A stretch of DNA of 64,000 bases. It comes from Acorus gramineus. Its lineage: Eukaryota; Streptophyta; Magnoliopsida; Acorales; Acoraceae. Shown piece by piece: positions 13,259 through 24,088 of this stretch (position 1 is its first letter; each line of letters begins with the position of its first letter). Under the pieces are notes generated by a model. That model did no database searches. It saw only the letters and a list, made by a program, of their open reading frames with translations, and was not told the origin of the DNA. Location: contig CM060847.1 of the NCBI GenBank assembly GCA_030737835.1, positions 7,278,584 through 7,342,583 on the forward strand, in the 5' to 3' direction. The position numbers and the translations under genes are program-made.

Positions 13259-14141
13259 AATGTAGAAGGTGTCGGAGTTTATTACTATTCTAAGAATATA
13301 TTTATGAAATAAGTGATGGTGGCGACCTTTCCATGCTCTTTGTTTATGTATTTTTCTCCTTTATGAATTTTTTTTCTTTTCTTTTCATTTTATCTTCATT
13401 CGGACATCGTCTGTTTTAAAAAATTTGAAACAGATATGCCCATGTTTGCCTTAAAAAAAGAGTGATGATGTTTTTAGTTCTTCTTGTTGCTCTCTTCTTA
13501 ATTTATACAGAATTTAAACACTTATATTGTATGGTATTGTTGCTTTCTTTTTTGAAAAATGAAAGACCTAAGCGGCCTGAACTTTATTATAGAGCGTGAT
13601 TTAAAAAAAGGCAGAGTATACAGCCCAGTGGACTGGGTTTTGTGGGCTTTGGCCCATCATCTAATTTTGGGCCTTTGTATAAAAATAAAAGGGTGATCAG
13701 GTTCATTCAACCTCTTGAAGCACCGTTGCAGGACGGGGAAGCAGGAGAACATTGAATGAATATTGAATAAGCACCGTTAGATCTGCTTTTTTGAAATTAC
13801 AATAAGAATCACAAACCCAAATTTATAGAAATAGAACCAAGCACATTCATTCACAATTAAAATACCAAATAAAACCACATTCACTCTCGCTTAAAATCCA
13901 TACAAAATGTGAATGTAAAATCCAAAACATAAACCACATTCACTCCCAACAAAATGTGAATGTAAAATCAACCACATTCACTCCCAACAAAGAGTGAATG
14001 TAAAATCCAAAATCCTGTGAATGCCATTCAGCATTTCAGCTATGAAAACGAAAACATAACAAAAACATAGAAAACATGCATACCATCATCATCCAAAGCC
14101 TTCCTCTTCCAGTTCCACCACCGACAAAGCTAAGCCCCCCA
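13259..14141. other. Convergent 3' region of genes A and D with a CATTCAC/GTGAATG repeat and a promoter-like patch
   Basis: 13632-13692 carries TGGGCTTTGGCCCATC, TTTTGGGCC and TTGTATAAAAATA, resembling plant site-II (TGGGCC/T) plus TATA promoters, although it lies downstream of gene A. The patch recurs at 48690-48760 and about 53985-54050. About 13840-14010 holds three copies of a roughly 37-bp unit containing CATTCACT, then GTGAATGTAAAATC, that is, a unit with an internal inverted repeat. Unit 3 has fewer copies of it. This would fall in the 3' UTR of gene D. Confidence 0.5.
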
Positions 14142-14607
14142 TCATCCGAAATACACTATCTCTTCGCCTTCCACTTCATCATCGTACTTGGCTGGAGGGA
14201 CCTCAACCACCGGCTCGGGGTTTTCGGTCGGAGGGTTCTCAGACGAACTCAGCTGGAACTTTTTCTTGTTACGGATTGAATACCGAGGATTCTCTGTGGT
14301 GAGGAATCCCTGCTCTACGAGCTTGGTGAGGTGGTGGCGGAGCAAGATATCGTCACCCTTCGGTAAGCCTTCATACTTGTCCTTAATGTGCGCAGACATC
14401 ATCTTCTCCGTGAACCCCTTTTTCAGGGCTTCGAGTGATTCCACTATCATCTGTGCAGCAATCAAAAGTTCAAGAAAAATCAAAAGATAGAGACAGAGAG
14501 AGTGAGAGAGGATATATAACCTGTTCATATGTAATCGAGATGGGGGTGTGATTCCCATCAACTTTCTTCCTCACTATGATCTTCTCGGGATAATAAAGGG
14601 ACGACAT
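14142..14607 (-). CDS. Short linker-histone-like protein with one EVEGEEIVY motif (gene D)
   Basis: Two exons on the minus strand, 14607-14521 and 14450-14142, giving 131 aa. Exon 1 (MSSLYYPEKIIVRKK to ITYEQ) joins exon 2 (MIVESLEALKKGF) at the same place in the winged helix as in the long genes. The H15-like region covers about residues 24-92: ITYEQMIVESLEALKKGF, HIKDKYEGLP, then LRHHLTKLVEQGFL and a basic RNKKK after it. The C-terminus is PPAKYDDEVEGEEIVYFG and then stop, so the signature occurs once, at the very end. This may represent the un-amplified form of the family (inference). The ATG lies after a TCTTCTCTTCTC-type leader, read as its complement. A 5'-truncated twin is at 54494-54946. 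Confidence 0.82.
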
Positions 14608-15408
14608 CTTCTCTTCTCTTCTCTTCTCTTGAAGAAGATGAACAAGGGGCGTAAGTTTTTTTTTTTTTTTTTTATGTTATGAGGGAGGGCTCCAGAATCC
14701 AGAGGGTCTACAAAACGTGATTACGGTCTGCTTGTTATGCAGTTACACGATAGTCCTTCATGTCGTCTACGTGGCGTCTTTGTTTTGGTTGTGCCTCACA
14801 TCCCAACCTTATTTGGAGATACGATGATACATTTTGTGAAAGCCAATTAGCGTAAGCGGGGACGACATCTCCTTTGTATTATTTTATTATATTATTTTTT
14901 AATGTTTTGTGAAAGCTTTAGGAGGGTGAAACGTGGGTTTGCTCGGTGTGTACGGACGTGCTAATTTTCATCCGTGGGATGCATGCGACTGTAGCTAAAC
15001 TTTTTTTTTTTTTTTTTTGGCATATATTCCCTTATGCAAAAAAAAAAAAAAAATTGAAAATTTTTTGACCTTTTATACCTGTGTAAAAACAGTTAGGAAA
15101 TTTTTTTTATACCTGTTATTATACCTCAACGAATTACTATTGCTAAAAATATCTTTCGAAAGGACATAAACGACCCATGCAATACTCTTTTAAAAAACAT
15201 TTTTATAGAATTTATATAATTATAATTTGTATAAATACCTTTTAAAAAAACATCAATGCAATATTTTTTATCTTTAGAGAAATATTGATGGTAATAGAGT
15301 TTCAAAGTGAATATTTTTTTAGGAACCAGAATGAGTATATTGATAATATAAAAAAAGGGAAATATATAAAATGAGTATATTTTTCCCAGCGGTAAATATA
15401 TAAAAAAA
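14608..15408. other. Upstream region of gene D
   Basis: Holds the presumed promoter of gene D, including CTACGTGGCGTC at about 14767 and several T-runs (14657-14673, 15001-15019). The corresponding DNA is missing in unit 3. No gene is seen. Confidence 0.45.
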
Positions 15409-15862
15409 GGAAAATCCATATAACCCTATGTGATCTGCTCGAAATCCATATACCTAACATTTCCTATATCCGTATAACTCTATGAAAACACATGTAAATC
15501 CAAACAGTTCAATGAGTTAAATTTTCAATAGCAAATGAGGAATGTTCTGTTTAATTAACCTTGTATAAAAACACAATATACCCTCTACAATGTGTTAAAA
15601 ATGTAAAAAATATTCTATAAAAGACGATTTTACCTTTCTAGATAGAGTTTTCTAATATATTCAAAGAGGGTAAAATTGTCATTTATACAAGAGTTTTTCA
15701 CCTTTTATACACATTATAGATGATTTTTTTGTTACACTGTGTATTCAGCTAGGGTTTACCAAACAAAATATTTAAATAATATTTTTTATTTATTAATAAA
15801 AATTTAATTTTTGAAGTTTCTTGGATTTACATAGATATTTTTAAAGGGTTACATGGATATTT
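15409..15862. mobile_element. Degenerate long-TIR Mutator-like MITE
   Basis: Starts GGAAAATCCATATAACCC and ends GGGTTACATGGATATTTT. Internally it shares CAATGTGTTAAAAATGTAAAAAAT and GGGTAAAATTGTCATTTAT with the better preserved elements at 47623-48149 and 48170-48677. Its right end is where the unit-3 deletion (see 54946) rejoins. Confidence 0.65.
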
Positions 15863-15931
15863 TGAACAGTTTATGAGAAGTGAATTTGAATTATTTTTTA
15901 AAAAAAATATTTTTTTTTTAATCAATGAGTC

Positions 15932-16350
15932 AAAGTCAAATTCGACATCAATGGTGAAGAAGCTGACAAGGTTTGTACGCCGAGGCTGAGCGCCTGAGTG
16001 AGCTAAAACTAGCTAACTATTTAAGGGAAAAAAAGCATTGATGAATTCAGAGACTATAGGTTGAGCCGCTGACAGGCTTCCTTCCGAAAACAGATCAGCC
16101 GCAGACGTCCACAGCGTGAGTTTCCTGCCGACGATCCTAACAAAGCTACACGTGTTAATGTTACTCCTCCTGTTCTCTTGACACTCTACACCCCCTCAAC
16201 CTTAAAAACACACACAATTCTCTTTGTTTTGGTTGTGACATGCTCTCTGCACATGAAAACATCTCTCAAGTTGAAGTTGGGACGAATATGTTGCGACGAA
16301 TATATAATTCCTTGTAAACTTATAAAAATTCAATTATCATTCCAAGTTAA
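15932..16350. other. Conserved GC-richer non-coding stretch at end of unit 1
   Basis: Nearly base-identical to about 55011-55430 apart from a 12-bp indel near 16290. It stands out from AT-rich surroundings (GAGCCGCTGACAGGCTTCC, CAGCCGCAGACGTCCAC, TACACGTG). No convincing open frame was seen. It could be an old promoter or leader, or a non-coding transcript. Confidence 0.4.
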
Positions 16351-18541
16351 ATTTTTATTTAAAAATCTAATGAATATTTTAAAAATATTATATCATTATA
16401 TAATTATGTAGATATTACAGTCCATGTCAACAATCATAAAGATAAATTAATCTCTACAAAAGATCAAATTATCCTTATAGGATCTTTATATTTCTTTATA
16501 ATCAGAGAGATTGTTTGGAGGGGTAAAAAAAATGGAAACAATTTAGTCATTTCATGGTATATATTAATTAGGTTGGTTCCGTGGATTGCTGATTTTAAGT
16601 ACTGATTTTATAAGTGTAAATAATATAAATAATGATATTTTATGTTAAATTAAAATTGTTGGGTTCGACAAAAAAATAAATTCTTATTTGTGATACTTAT
16701 AGAAGGATATTTATGTCTATTTTATGAAATATTTTTTTTATTGAAATTTGGTTCACTACTTTTTATAAAATAGAAAGATTGGAGACAAAACTGTTTTTCA
16801 ACAATCAATAAGTAAAATGCTTTTTAAATAAAAGTCAAACTGTTTTTCAACAATCAATAAGTAAAATACTTTTTAAATAAAAGTCAAACTGTTTATTAAA
16901 AAAATAATTATTCGTCAACAATTTTAATAATAAGCACTTAAAAACCAACACCGAAATAAATGTTTGCTTTAAGTAATAAGTCAAATAAATGTTTATTTTT
17001 CGCTAAATCAAACGCCCCTAAGATTAACTAGTGTAGCTTGAGTTAAGGTTATTCTCGATCCATTGACAACATGGGTGTATATATATGGATATTTATGAGT
17101 TTTTAAGGACTTATACGTTTGCTCTAACTTTGACAGATATTTATATGGAATTATCACATTTGTAGCCTACAGGGACATTAATATCTTTGAACCTTAAAAA
17201 AAAATCAAAAACATGTTTAACCACTTTGATTTTAATACAAACAGGGAGAGCATAGAAATACAAATCTCATCAAGTAATACGTGTGATTGCACTTAACCCC
17301 ATCTATGCAATCCCATGTGTCTTCGATGATATATATATCTTTAGTTTTTTATATTCTTACGAGTGGTTTATAAAATTCATAAAAATTATATACCTTGTTT
17401 TTATTGAAATTATATAGTTTGTTTCATTAAAGTTACACCTTTAAAAAAAGGAACGTGATAATTGTACATGTCGGACGTGAATATGATGTATTTATATTAA
17501 GGTTGTCTTAAATATATTTTTTTTGAAACAAAATTTAGGTCTTTTATAACTTGGCCAGACAGTTACAAGAAGTGCGACTAAGTTAGCATATTTATAGTTA
17601 TGTGAAAGAATTTATACTACTTTATTTTTCTACTTTATTTTGTAACACATAGCCTTGAGCGACCATGGGTATTGGGTAGAGTTAGGAAAGAAAGAAAAAT
17701 GAGCCCGAAAAGAAAAGATTTCAAGAGATACAAGTTAAAAAAAAGACGAAAAACAAACTAATAAAAGAGAGATCGACTCTCCCCCATAAGACACACGAGG
17801 GGTGTGACCGCACCAGGCAAAATCGGTCACTCTCCGGCTCTCCCTGCTTCTGAGTTTATTCCTTGATGCTCAGCTGATCCCTAGACAGCCAATCAATGAC
17901 AGAGTCAGGAATTAGAACAAAGAAGGGCCGGAAGACTAAGAGAGAGTGAAAAAAACTTTAAATTACATTATTCACATAGCAAAAAATATATATATATACT
18001 TCCAAAAAATTTGAGACACAATTTAGCCATCATGAAAAATCAAAATAAACAAAAAATCACAAAAAAAAAGCTAAATCTTTGATTCTTCAAACATTCAAAA
18101 CTAGATACCAATATTCCCTTGAAAATAAAAATTTTCATAATTTTTAAAAAATACTCGCACCTCCAAATATCAAAATATTCAATGGACATATTCAGTCTAT
18201 TTTGTAGTACTATTTACATTTGTTACGTTTAACGTAGTATATAAAATTGATCCACCATGTATATATTCACTATCTACATATACACTATTACAGAAAACAT
18301 AAATTAAATGTATGGATTTATTTCATTTTCTAAAAAAAATTAATATGTACATCATTGTAAAATATTAATATATGCATCATTATATAGAGGTATATACCCT
18401 TCAAAAAAAAATAAAAAATATGCATATTAACCGGGATACAAACATGATTGAATAAAATATTTTATAATTTTAAACTCACTCATTTCAATTATTCACTTCT
18501 GACCACTGTATATCTATACTCTTCTATGAAGCGCGAGCGGA
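16351..18541. other. AT-rich intergenic DNA with transposon debris
   Basis: About 16560-17020 looks like a MITE (starts GGTTGGTTCCGTGGATTGC, ends AATCAAACGCCCCTAAG) and holds a perfect-to-near-perfect 54-bp tandem duplication at about 16788-16888. 17650-17940 is a more GC-rich patch (GACTCTCCCCCATAAGACAC) of unknown nature. I see no gene. Confidence 0.4.
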
Positions 18542-19712
18542 TGGGCGTATCGGGGTTATTTTCGTAACTTCATCGGGAGAATTTGTCAGATAGGCCCCCC
18601 ATTTCTATATGTTTACAAAACAACCCCTATATGTGTTATAAACAAGTCCCTGATATTTATAATTAGGTCCCTGACGGAAAACGGTTACTTTTGTCTTTTC
18701 GTGGGCTTTCTGCAGATCAAACCCCAGGTTCTACCAATTTTACAATTAAACCCTACATGTGTTACAAATAGGTCCCTAATTGAGATTTCAATATTTATAA
18801 TAAGATCCCTAATCTCAAAACATGACTACCTAGACTTCAAATTTTATTCGATGATTTTTCAAACCATTAAAATATCCATAAAATTATAAAATATAAATAT
18901 TTTAGTTACATTAATAAATACAAAAATTACAAATGGATTTGGGCTCATTTGATCCCATAAAATTATTGATGAATGTTTTGCTTTTCAATTTAAAATTTGT
19001 TCTGTCATTTTTTTTTTAATTTTATTTTAGATCAATATGTATCACTTTTTTCTTTATATGTGAAAATAGATATATTTTTAGTTTTTTTCAAGGCAGTTTT
19101 TTTTATTGATTAGATTGTTTTTAGGGGGTTTGGTAATCGATTTTTTTAATGGGTGGTGGTCGAAAATTGGATTATGTGGTTGACTATGCATACTCATCAA
19201 AGGTAATGGTGGATTTTTTTTTGTGGTCTTAGTTTTAGTTGGTAAAAATGATTAAGTCTAAAACTTTTCAAAAATTAATGTCCCTAAAAGAGAAGGAATA
19301 ATTTTTTTTTTTTCAATATAATTTTGAGTGGATCTTCGATTAATGTGAGGTACAGTCCTAAATACAATTCCAAATGCAGTTATCACATGTTTTAATTTTT
19401 TAAAATAGTAAACATTGTACCATTTCAAATTTAATGTGCTCATTTTTAGTAAATGTTAAAAAAATTTAACAAGGTATATATCTCACATACGGATGTATAT
19501 ATACATCGTTAGATAACTATTAAATGATTAAAAATGTATATGAGGGTGTATTTTGAGTTGTAAAAGGAACTGTTATATAAAAAATAAATATATGCTGAAA
19601 TACAATAATACATTTTTTGTTTCAAAAATATAAAATATACATAATAGAACCCTAGTTATGAAACATTGTTTTTGTTTTAAAAGTATTGTTTATAATAATA
19701 TGTACTCTTGCA
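18542..19712 (+). repeat. Left arm of a 1.2-kb inverted repeat
   Basis: From TGGGCGTATCGGGG to CTTATAATAATATG-like sequence, this stretch matches the reverse complement of 26147-27345 over its whole length with small differences and a (TA)n expansion in the other arm. Shared marks: GGTCCCTGACGGAAAACGG, TTTCGTGGGCTTTCTGCAG, GACTATGCATACTCATCAAA. A MITE like that in gene A intron 1 is nested at about 19330-19590. No coding capacity was recognised. Confidence 0.75.
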
Positions 19713-22486
19713 GCCCGCCCCTCCGCCACCCCTACAGCTAGGGCCGGTAAACGAACCAAGCCGCTCGGGCTTGACTCAGTTTGAGCTCGTTCGGACTCGT
19801 TTAATTAGACAAATGAGTGAGCTTGAACAGTTTTTAAAGCTCGATTAGGCTCGAGACCCGGATCGAGCTTCATTTTGTGTTCAAACTGGACTCATTTGTG
19901 TTATAAAAAACTTAGTTGAAGCTTGATTCAACTCTTTTGTAAAATCAGAACATTAAATCAATACAAAATTGTACTTGTTTAGACTCATGAATTTAGTTCA
20001 TTTAGACTAAATTTTCATTTTCAACCCCTAAAAACTCTAAAATGAAAAAGAACACTAAGCTCATAACAAGCCTCCCCATCGTTTGACAAGCGTCATCATC
20101 AATTCCCTCAAGTTATCAATATAGAAACGCTGGTAGAGGAACACAACTGAGTTCCTAGTCTTCCATATGGCCCACAAGTCCACCGGGATGATCACCTTCA
20201 TCACTTGCGCCCTCATTGACTTATCCCCTTGCGCTGAACTACTGCACATTATCTCCCAGAGTTCTTCAAGCTCCAGACAGTTCACATTCAAACCAGTGAG
20301 ACTATATATCCACGCTCACACACCTGTGACAATTCTGGGCAGAGGAAGAGGAGATGCTCGATCTTCTCTGGATGCAAGAGACACAAGGGACAACTAGCAT
20401 TTCGCGTTTCTCCACTTCAAGCGATATTCTTTTGTGAGAAGCCTGGAATAGCCTAGAATAGGGTGGAACAACTCCAAAATGTTGTTTGGATAGATAGAAT
20501 AAAAGAGAATCTGGTGCGAAAATGAGGTGATATTAGCTGGTATATAGGCATAGCACGGTTACCACCTGTCCTAGGGAATAAGGCTATTCTCTACTCCTGT
20601 TTGGATGGAGGAATTGGGTTATTCAAGATAGATAATTATATCAGCGTAAATAACTATATTAATGGGATAAGAGATTTTCTGTTTGTTTGTATTTTTAATT
20701 ATTTTCGTTGAAAAATTTAAGAATAAATTTTTTGTTGTTTGATAAATAATGAATAAGGGATGAATATGGTTTGAACAAGAATTTATAATTTTTGTATTGA
20801 CAAATTTACCCTTTAATTTTTTTGTTTATCAAATCCTATGAATGAATTGGCCAACACATGTAATTAATATTCTGGCTAATATGCATCACGAATCATTGTG
20901 CCCCTCACTTAATATTCTTACAAATAACTAGCCACATTATTAAGAATTTTTTGCTATTATTAAACGTGATATAATATTTTTTTTGAAAAAAATCTATGTA
21001 CCCCTTTACAAACATATGAAAATTCTAATAACTCCTTGTATTTTTTCAAAATTCAAATAAGCCCCACAGACATATAAAAAATCCAGATCACCCTACAAAC
21101 ACATGTAGTTAATTCACTACTAACAGAATCGGTATATATTCCTCCAATATTCTGTCAACCCAATGCAAAATGCAAGATGCGATTAGGCCCCTATAAAGTG
21201 GTAAAAATCCAAAAAAAACCCCTACCAATTACTATTTTACCCCTCCATCCATTTCAACGGATCTTCTTCTTCCTCTCGACTTCACGTGGGACTCGGGATC
21301 CACCTCTCCGTTCAGTTCGTCTGCGTCGACTCCCTCTTCCCCGCGTTATACGGATTTTTCTCTATTTTTCTAACAATCGGAAAATAACTCCAACTTCACC
21401 TTATGTTCACAATGTAAAATAATTTAATACAAAACAATTTGAATATATAAAAAGGAGATGAATATGATTATATGAAAATAGATGTAACTGGTTGGAAGTA
21501 TTAATGGGTTTCCGTACGTGACGAGGGGTAGGGGAAAAAGTGGATGCGACTGGTGGGGCCACTTATGCTGATGGAATGAATCAGCTGGAATAGCCAATTC
21601 CAAGGGAGAGGCAGTATACCAATACCACTTTATACCATGCTATCCAGACGTAACAATTTCAAGCTATTTTTGATAACCAAACAGCCTTTTAAAGCCTATT
21701 TCTGCTTATCCCATGCTAATTCCCCACCCAAACGGAAAATATTTGCCTTTCGGATAAGTGGGTTCCACCTGTCCCCTCATCTTTTTGGCCTGTACCCTGC
21801 TATATGGCTGAATTTATTAACCCTTGGTAACAGTGTTATCATTGTTTTTTTGCTGCTACTTCGTCATGTTTTTTTTTTGGTTTCAGGTTATACTATAAAA
21901 TTGTTATTGCTGATAAATATTCAGTGCAATGAGAGCAAAGAGCGGTTACTAAAATATACATGACTGTTTGTTTTTAAGGATGTCCAAAAAAAATAAAAAA
22001 AAATAAATGAATATAATAGGGATAAAAAAAAATTAAAAAAGAAGAAGCTGGGCTGTGTGACTTGTAGTTGTAGAGGAAGTATGCCAAGAAGTCGGGCCCA
22101 TTACCCGTTAAACTGAACATAGGCCTCTGTGAGACACGAACCACTTTTCACTCCCTGATCCGCTTCTCTTTCTCTTTTAAGACCGTACGATCTCCAATCA
22201 CCGTTTCGTCTTCTAGTTGTAGAGACTGTATGTCACGAACTAACTAACTTGCAGAAACTCAAATATCAACACAGGCGAAAACAAACAAACACTACCAGAT
22301 CTGTTTTTTTTTTTCAAAAAAAAAAAACTTCAAAAAACAAAACCGTGCACATTGTCCTCAATCAACATTCACTCTCAAATAAACCAAAATTGAATGAATT
22401 TGATTGTGCTGGTCAAACAAAAACACACTTCAACAGAAAACTTTACTTTATTCGTCGAGAAGCCCGTACGTGTGTTTAGTTGTTCC
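19713..22486. other. Transposon-rich region downstream of gene F
   Basis: 19735-19990 is a dispersed plant repeat rich in GAGCTCGTTCGGACTCG-type motifs. 20061-20410 is a LINE remnant (own entry). About 20440-21720 has several MITE-like patches with TGTTTGGAT and GGAATAGCC motifs, including CTGTTTGGATGGAGGAATTGGG at about 20597 and CCAATTCCAAGGGAG at about 21594. 22080-22486 would contain the 3' end of gene F transcripts. No further gene is seen. Confidence 0.45.
20061..20410 (-). pseudogene. LINE (non-LTR) retrotransposon fragment, zf-RVT region
   Basis: On the minus strand the DNA encodes a typical end of a plant LINE polyprotein: a zinc-binding ASCPLCLL...EKIEHLLFLCPE segment followed, after a frame break near 20295, by WAIWKTRNSVVF. 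These are the conserved features of the reverse-transcriptase-associated zinc-binding region. The reverse transcriptase itself and the endonuclease are absent, so it is a dead remnant. Confidence 0.65.
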
Positions 22487-23727
22487 TCAGAGAGAGGGTA
22501 CAAAATAAGCCGGACGAGGCAGAACACCCGGGCGGTAGACGATCTCCTCGCCTTCGACTTCGTCGTCATCGAAGTCGGCCGGACGAGGAGGAGGAGGAGG
22601 AGGAGGAGGCAGTGGTGGGCGGTAGACGATCTCCTCGCCTTCGACTTCGTCGTCATCGAAGGCCGCCGGACGAGGAGGAGGAGGACGCAGCAGAAATGCT
22701 GGTGGGCGGTAGACGATCTCCTCGCCTTCGACTTCGTCGTCATCGAAGACCGACGGACGAGGAGGAGGAGAACGCAGCAGAAATGCTGGTGGGCGGTAGA
22801 CGATCTCCTCCCCTTCGACTTCGTCGTCATCGAAGTCGGCCGGACGAGGAGGAGGAGGAGGAGGAGGCAGTGGTGGGCGGTAGACGATCTCCTCGCCTTC
22901 GACTTCGTCGTCATCGAAGGCCGCCGGACGAGGAGGAGGAGGACGCAGCAGAAATGCTGGTGGGCGGTAGACGATCTCCTCGCCTTCGACTTCGTCGTCA
23001 TCGAAGGCCGCCGGACGAGGAGGAGGAGGACGCAGCAGATATGCTGGTGGGCGGTAGACGATCTCCTCGCCTTCGACTTCGTCGTCATCGAAGGCCGCCG
23101 GACGAGGAGGAGGAGGACGCAGCAGATATGCTGGTGGGCGGTAGACGATCTCCTCGCCTTCGACTTCGTCGTCATCGAAGGCCGCCGGAGGAGGAGGAGG
23201 ATGAGGACTAGGCAGCACAACCGAGACTATCTCCTGGCCTTCGACTTCGTGGACATCGACGGCCGAAGGGAGGGGAAGCACCGGTGCACGTGACTTGAAC
23301 ACATCTTCTTGATCAACCACTTCGGGCGTCGGTGGGGGTTCTTGGGCGGAGGTGCCGTGGCCGTGGCCGTGGCCATTCTTGACCTCCAACCCTAACGGGA
23401 TAGTCAGAGTTGGCATGAGGAGGATCGTGTAGAAGGGATCGGGGTCTGCGTCCAGCACTCTATCACGGACGAGCTGGTCAAGGTAGATCCGGAGGGCGGA
23501 GCGAGTGAGTTTAACCGCGCAATGTGTGTCAATGTATTTCGCTATCGCCGTTTCAGTGGAGCCGCCATCGCCTTGTAGGGCCATGATCATGTCGATGATC
23601 ATCTGCAATCAATTCAAGATCAACTCTCAGATCGAGAAGGGAGAGATTAATTGAACAGAGAAGAGAGAGAGATTGAACAGAGAGAGAGAGAGACCTGTTG
23701 AGGTTTGGAGAGTCTCTTCTTCGCCAT
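22487..23727 (-). CDS. Linker-histone-like protein with about nine EVEGEEIV repeats and poly-Pro linkers (gene F)
   Basis: Two exons on the minus strand, 23727-23695 (MAKKRLSKPQQ) and 23602-22487, giving 382 aa. The winged-helix-like part, residues about 8-75, reads QQMIIDMIMALQGDGG, TAIAKYIDTHCAVKL, then LRIYLDQLVRDRVLDAD and FYTILL. The splice site is at the same place as in the other genes. The tail starts with HEVEGQEIVSVV, followed by eight units with DDDEVEGEEIVYRP separated by AYLLRPPPPRPAAF or LPPPPPPPRPADF linkers (about 28-29 aa each). The protein ends RPAYFVPSL. The motif is as in genes A-D, but codons are GC-ending and linkers differ fully. The tail is strongly acidic and poly-Pro-rich. 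Nuclear or chromatin role inferred from the H15-like fold only. Confidence 0.83.
22530..23215 (-). repeat. Eight-unit coding minisatellite of gene F
   Basis: Units of 84-87 bp, each with the core GTAGACGATCTCCTCGCC on the plus strand. Some neighbouring units are base-identical over their full length (for example the two spanning about 22985-23150), implying recent amplification or gene conversion. The array makes long false reading frames on the other five frames. Confidence 0.85.
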
Positions 23728-23843
23728 CTCGTCTTTCTCTGATGATTTTTGTGAAAAAGCGACTGAATGTGTGTCCGTCCGTGTGGGTTTTTATAGATGG
23801 GTTTTGGGTTTCTGTCGTGGGACGACGTGCTTTTATCTGTCGA

Positions 23844-23871
23844 GGGGGGGGGGGGGGGGGGGGGTTGGGGG
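23844..23871. repeat. G21-TT-G7 homopolymer run upstream of gene F
   Basis: About 120-150 bp upstream of the gene F ATG (which reads leftward) the plus strand has 21 G, TT and 7 G. It can form G-quadruplex structures and is also a likely place for sequencing or assembly error in run length. Confidence 0.8.
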
Positions 23872-24088
23872 GGACCAACAACAAAATGATTACTAGTAGC
23901 TGTCGTACAAGCGCAGCCCCGATTCGTTTGTTCCTTTTTTTTTTTTTTATTTGTTTATAAATATATTTGTTGGGGTGTAAAATTATTCAAACATAAAATG
24001 TTATATTTAGTCTATGTTTTTATTTCTTTTATGTATATTTTTATTTAATAAAGCATATTATTTTGTTAAAAAATAATATATATATTTT

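Larger units (their letters stand above)
2..16350. repeat. Segmental duplication unit 1
   Basis: Contains separase 3' part, RH58 helicase, long linker-histone-like gene A and short gene D. The separase and helicase portion matches 31840-40700 almost base for base, indels aside. The part from helicase exon 3 to 16350 matches 48763-55430. Homology with unit 3 stops near 16350, where this unit continues ATTTAAAAATC and unit 3 continues GTACCTTGACG. Unit 1 is thus the only unit with the complete gene order. Confidence 0.85.

Noticed and set aside
12168..13265. A second long plus-strand frame (365 aa) and a 315-aa minus-strand frame over gene A, with similar ones over genes B and C
   Set aside because: Tandem repeats without stops in one frame tend to lack stops in others. 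Only the frame with EVEGEEIVY matches paralogs with different codons.
22530..23215. Regularly spaced repeats that might suggest a CRISPR array
   Set aside because: Units are in-frame coding repeats in a eukaryotic gene, spacers are themselves repeated, and there are no cas genes.
22394..23293. Plus-strand open frames of 299 and 243 aa rich in Arg or Glu over the gene F array
   Set aside because: They are antisense shadows of the in-frame repeat array; the minus-strand frame has the H15-like domain, splice sites and conserved motif.
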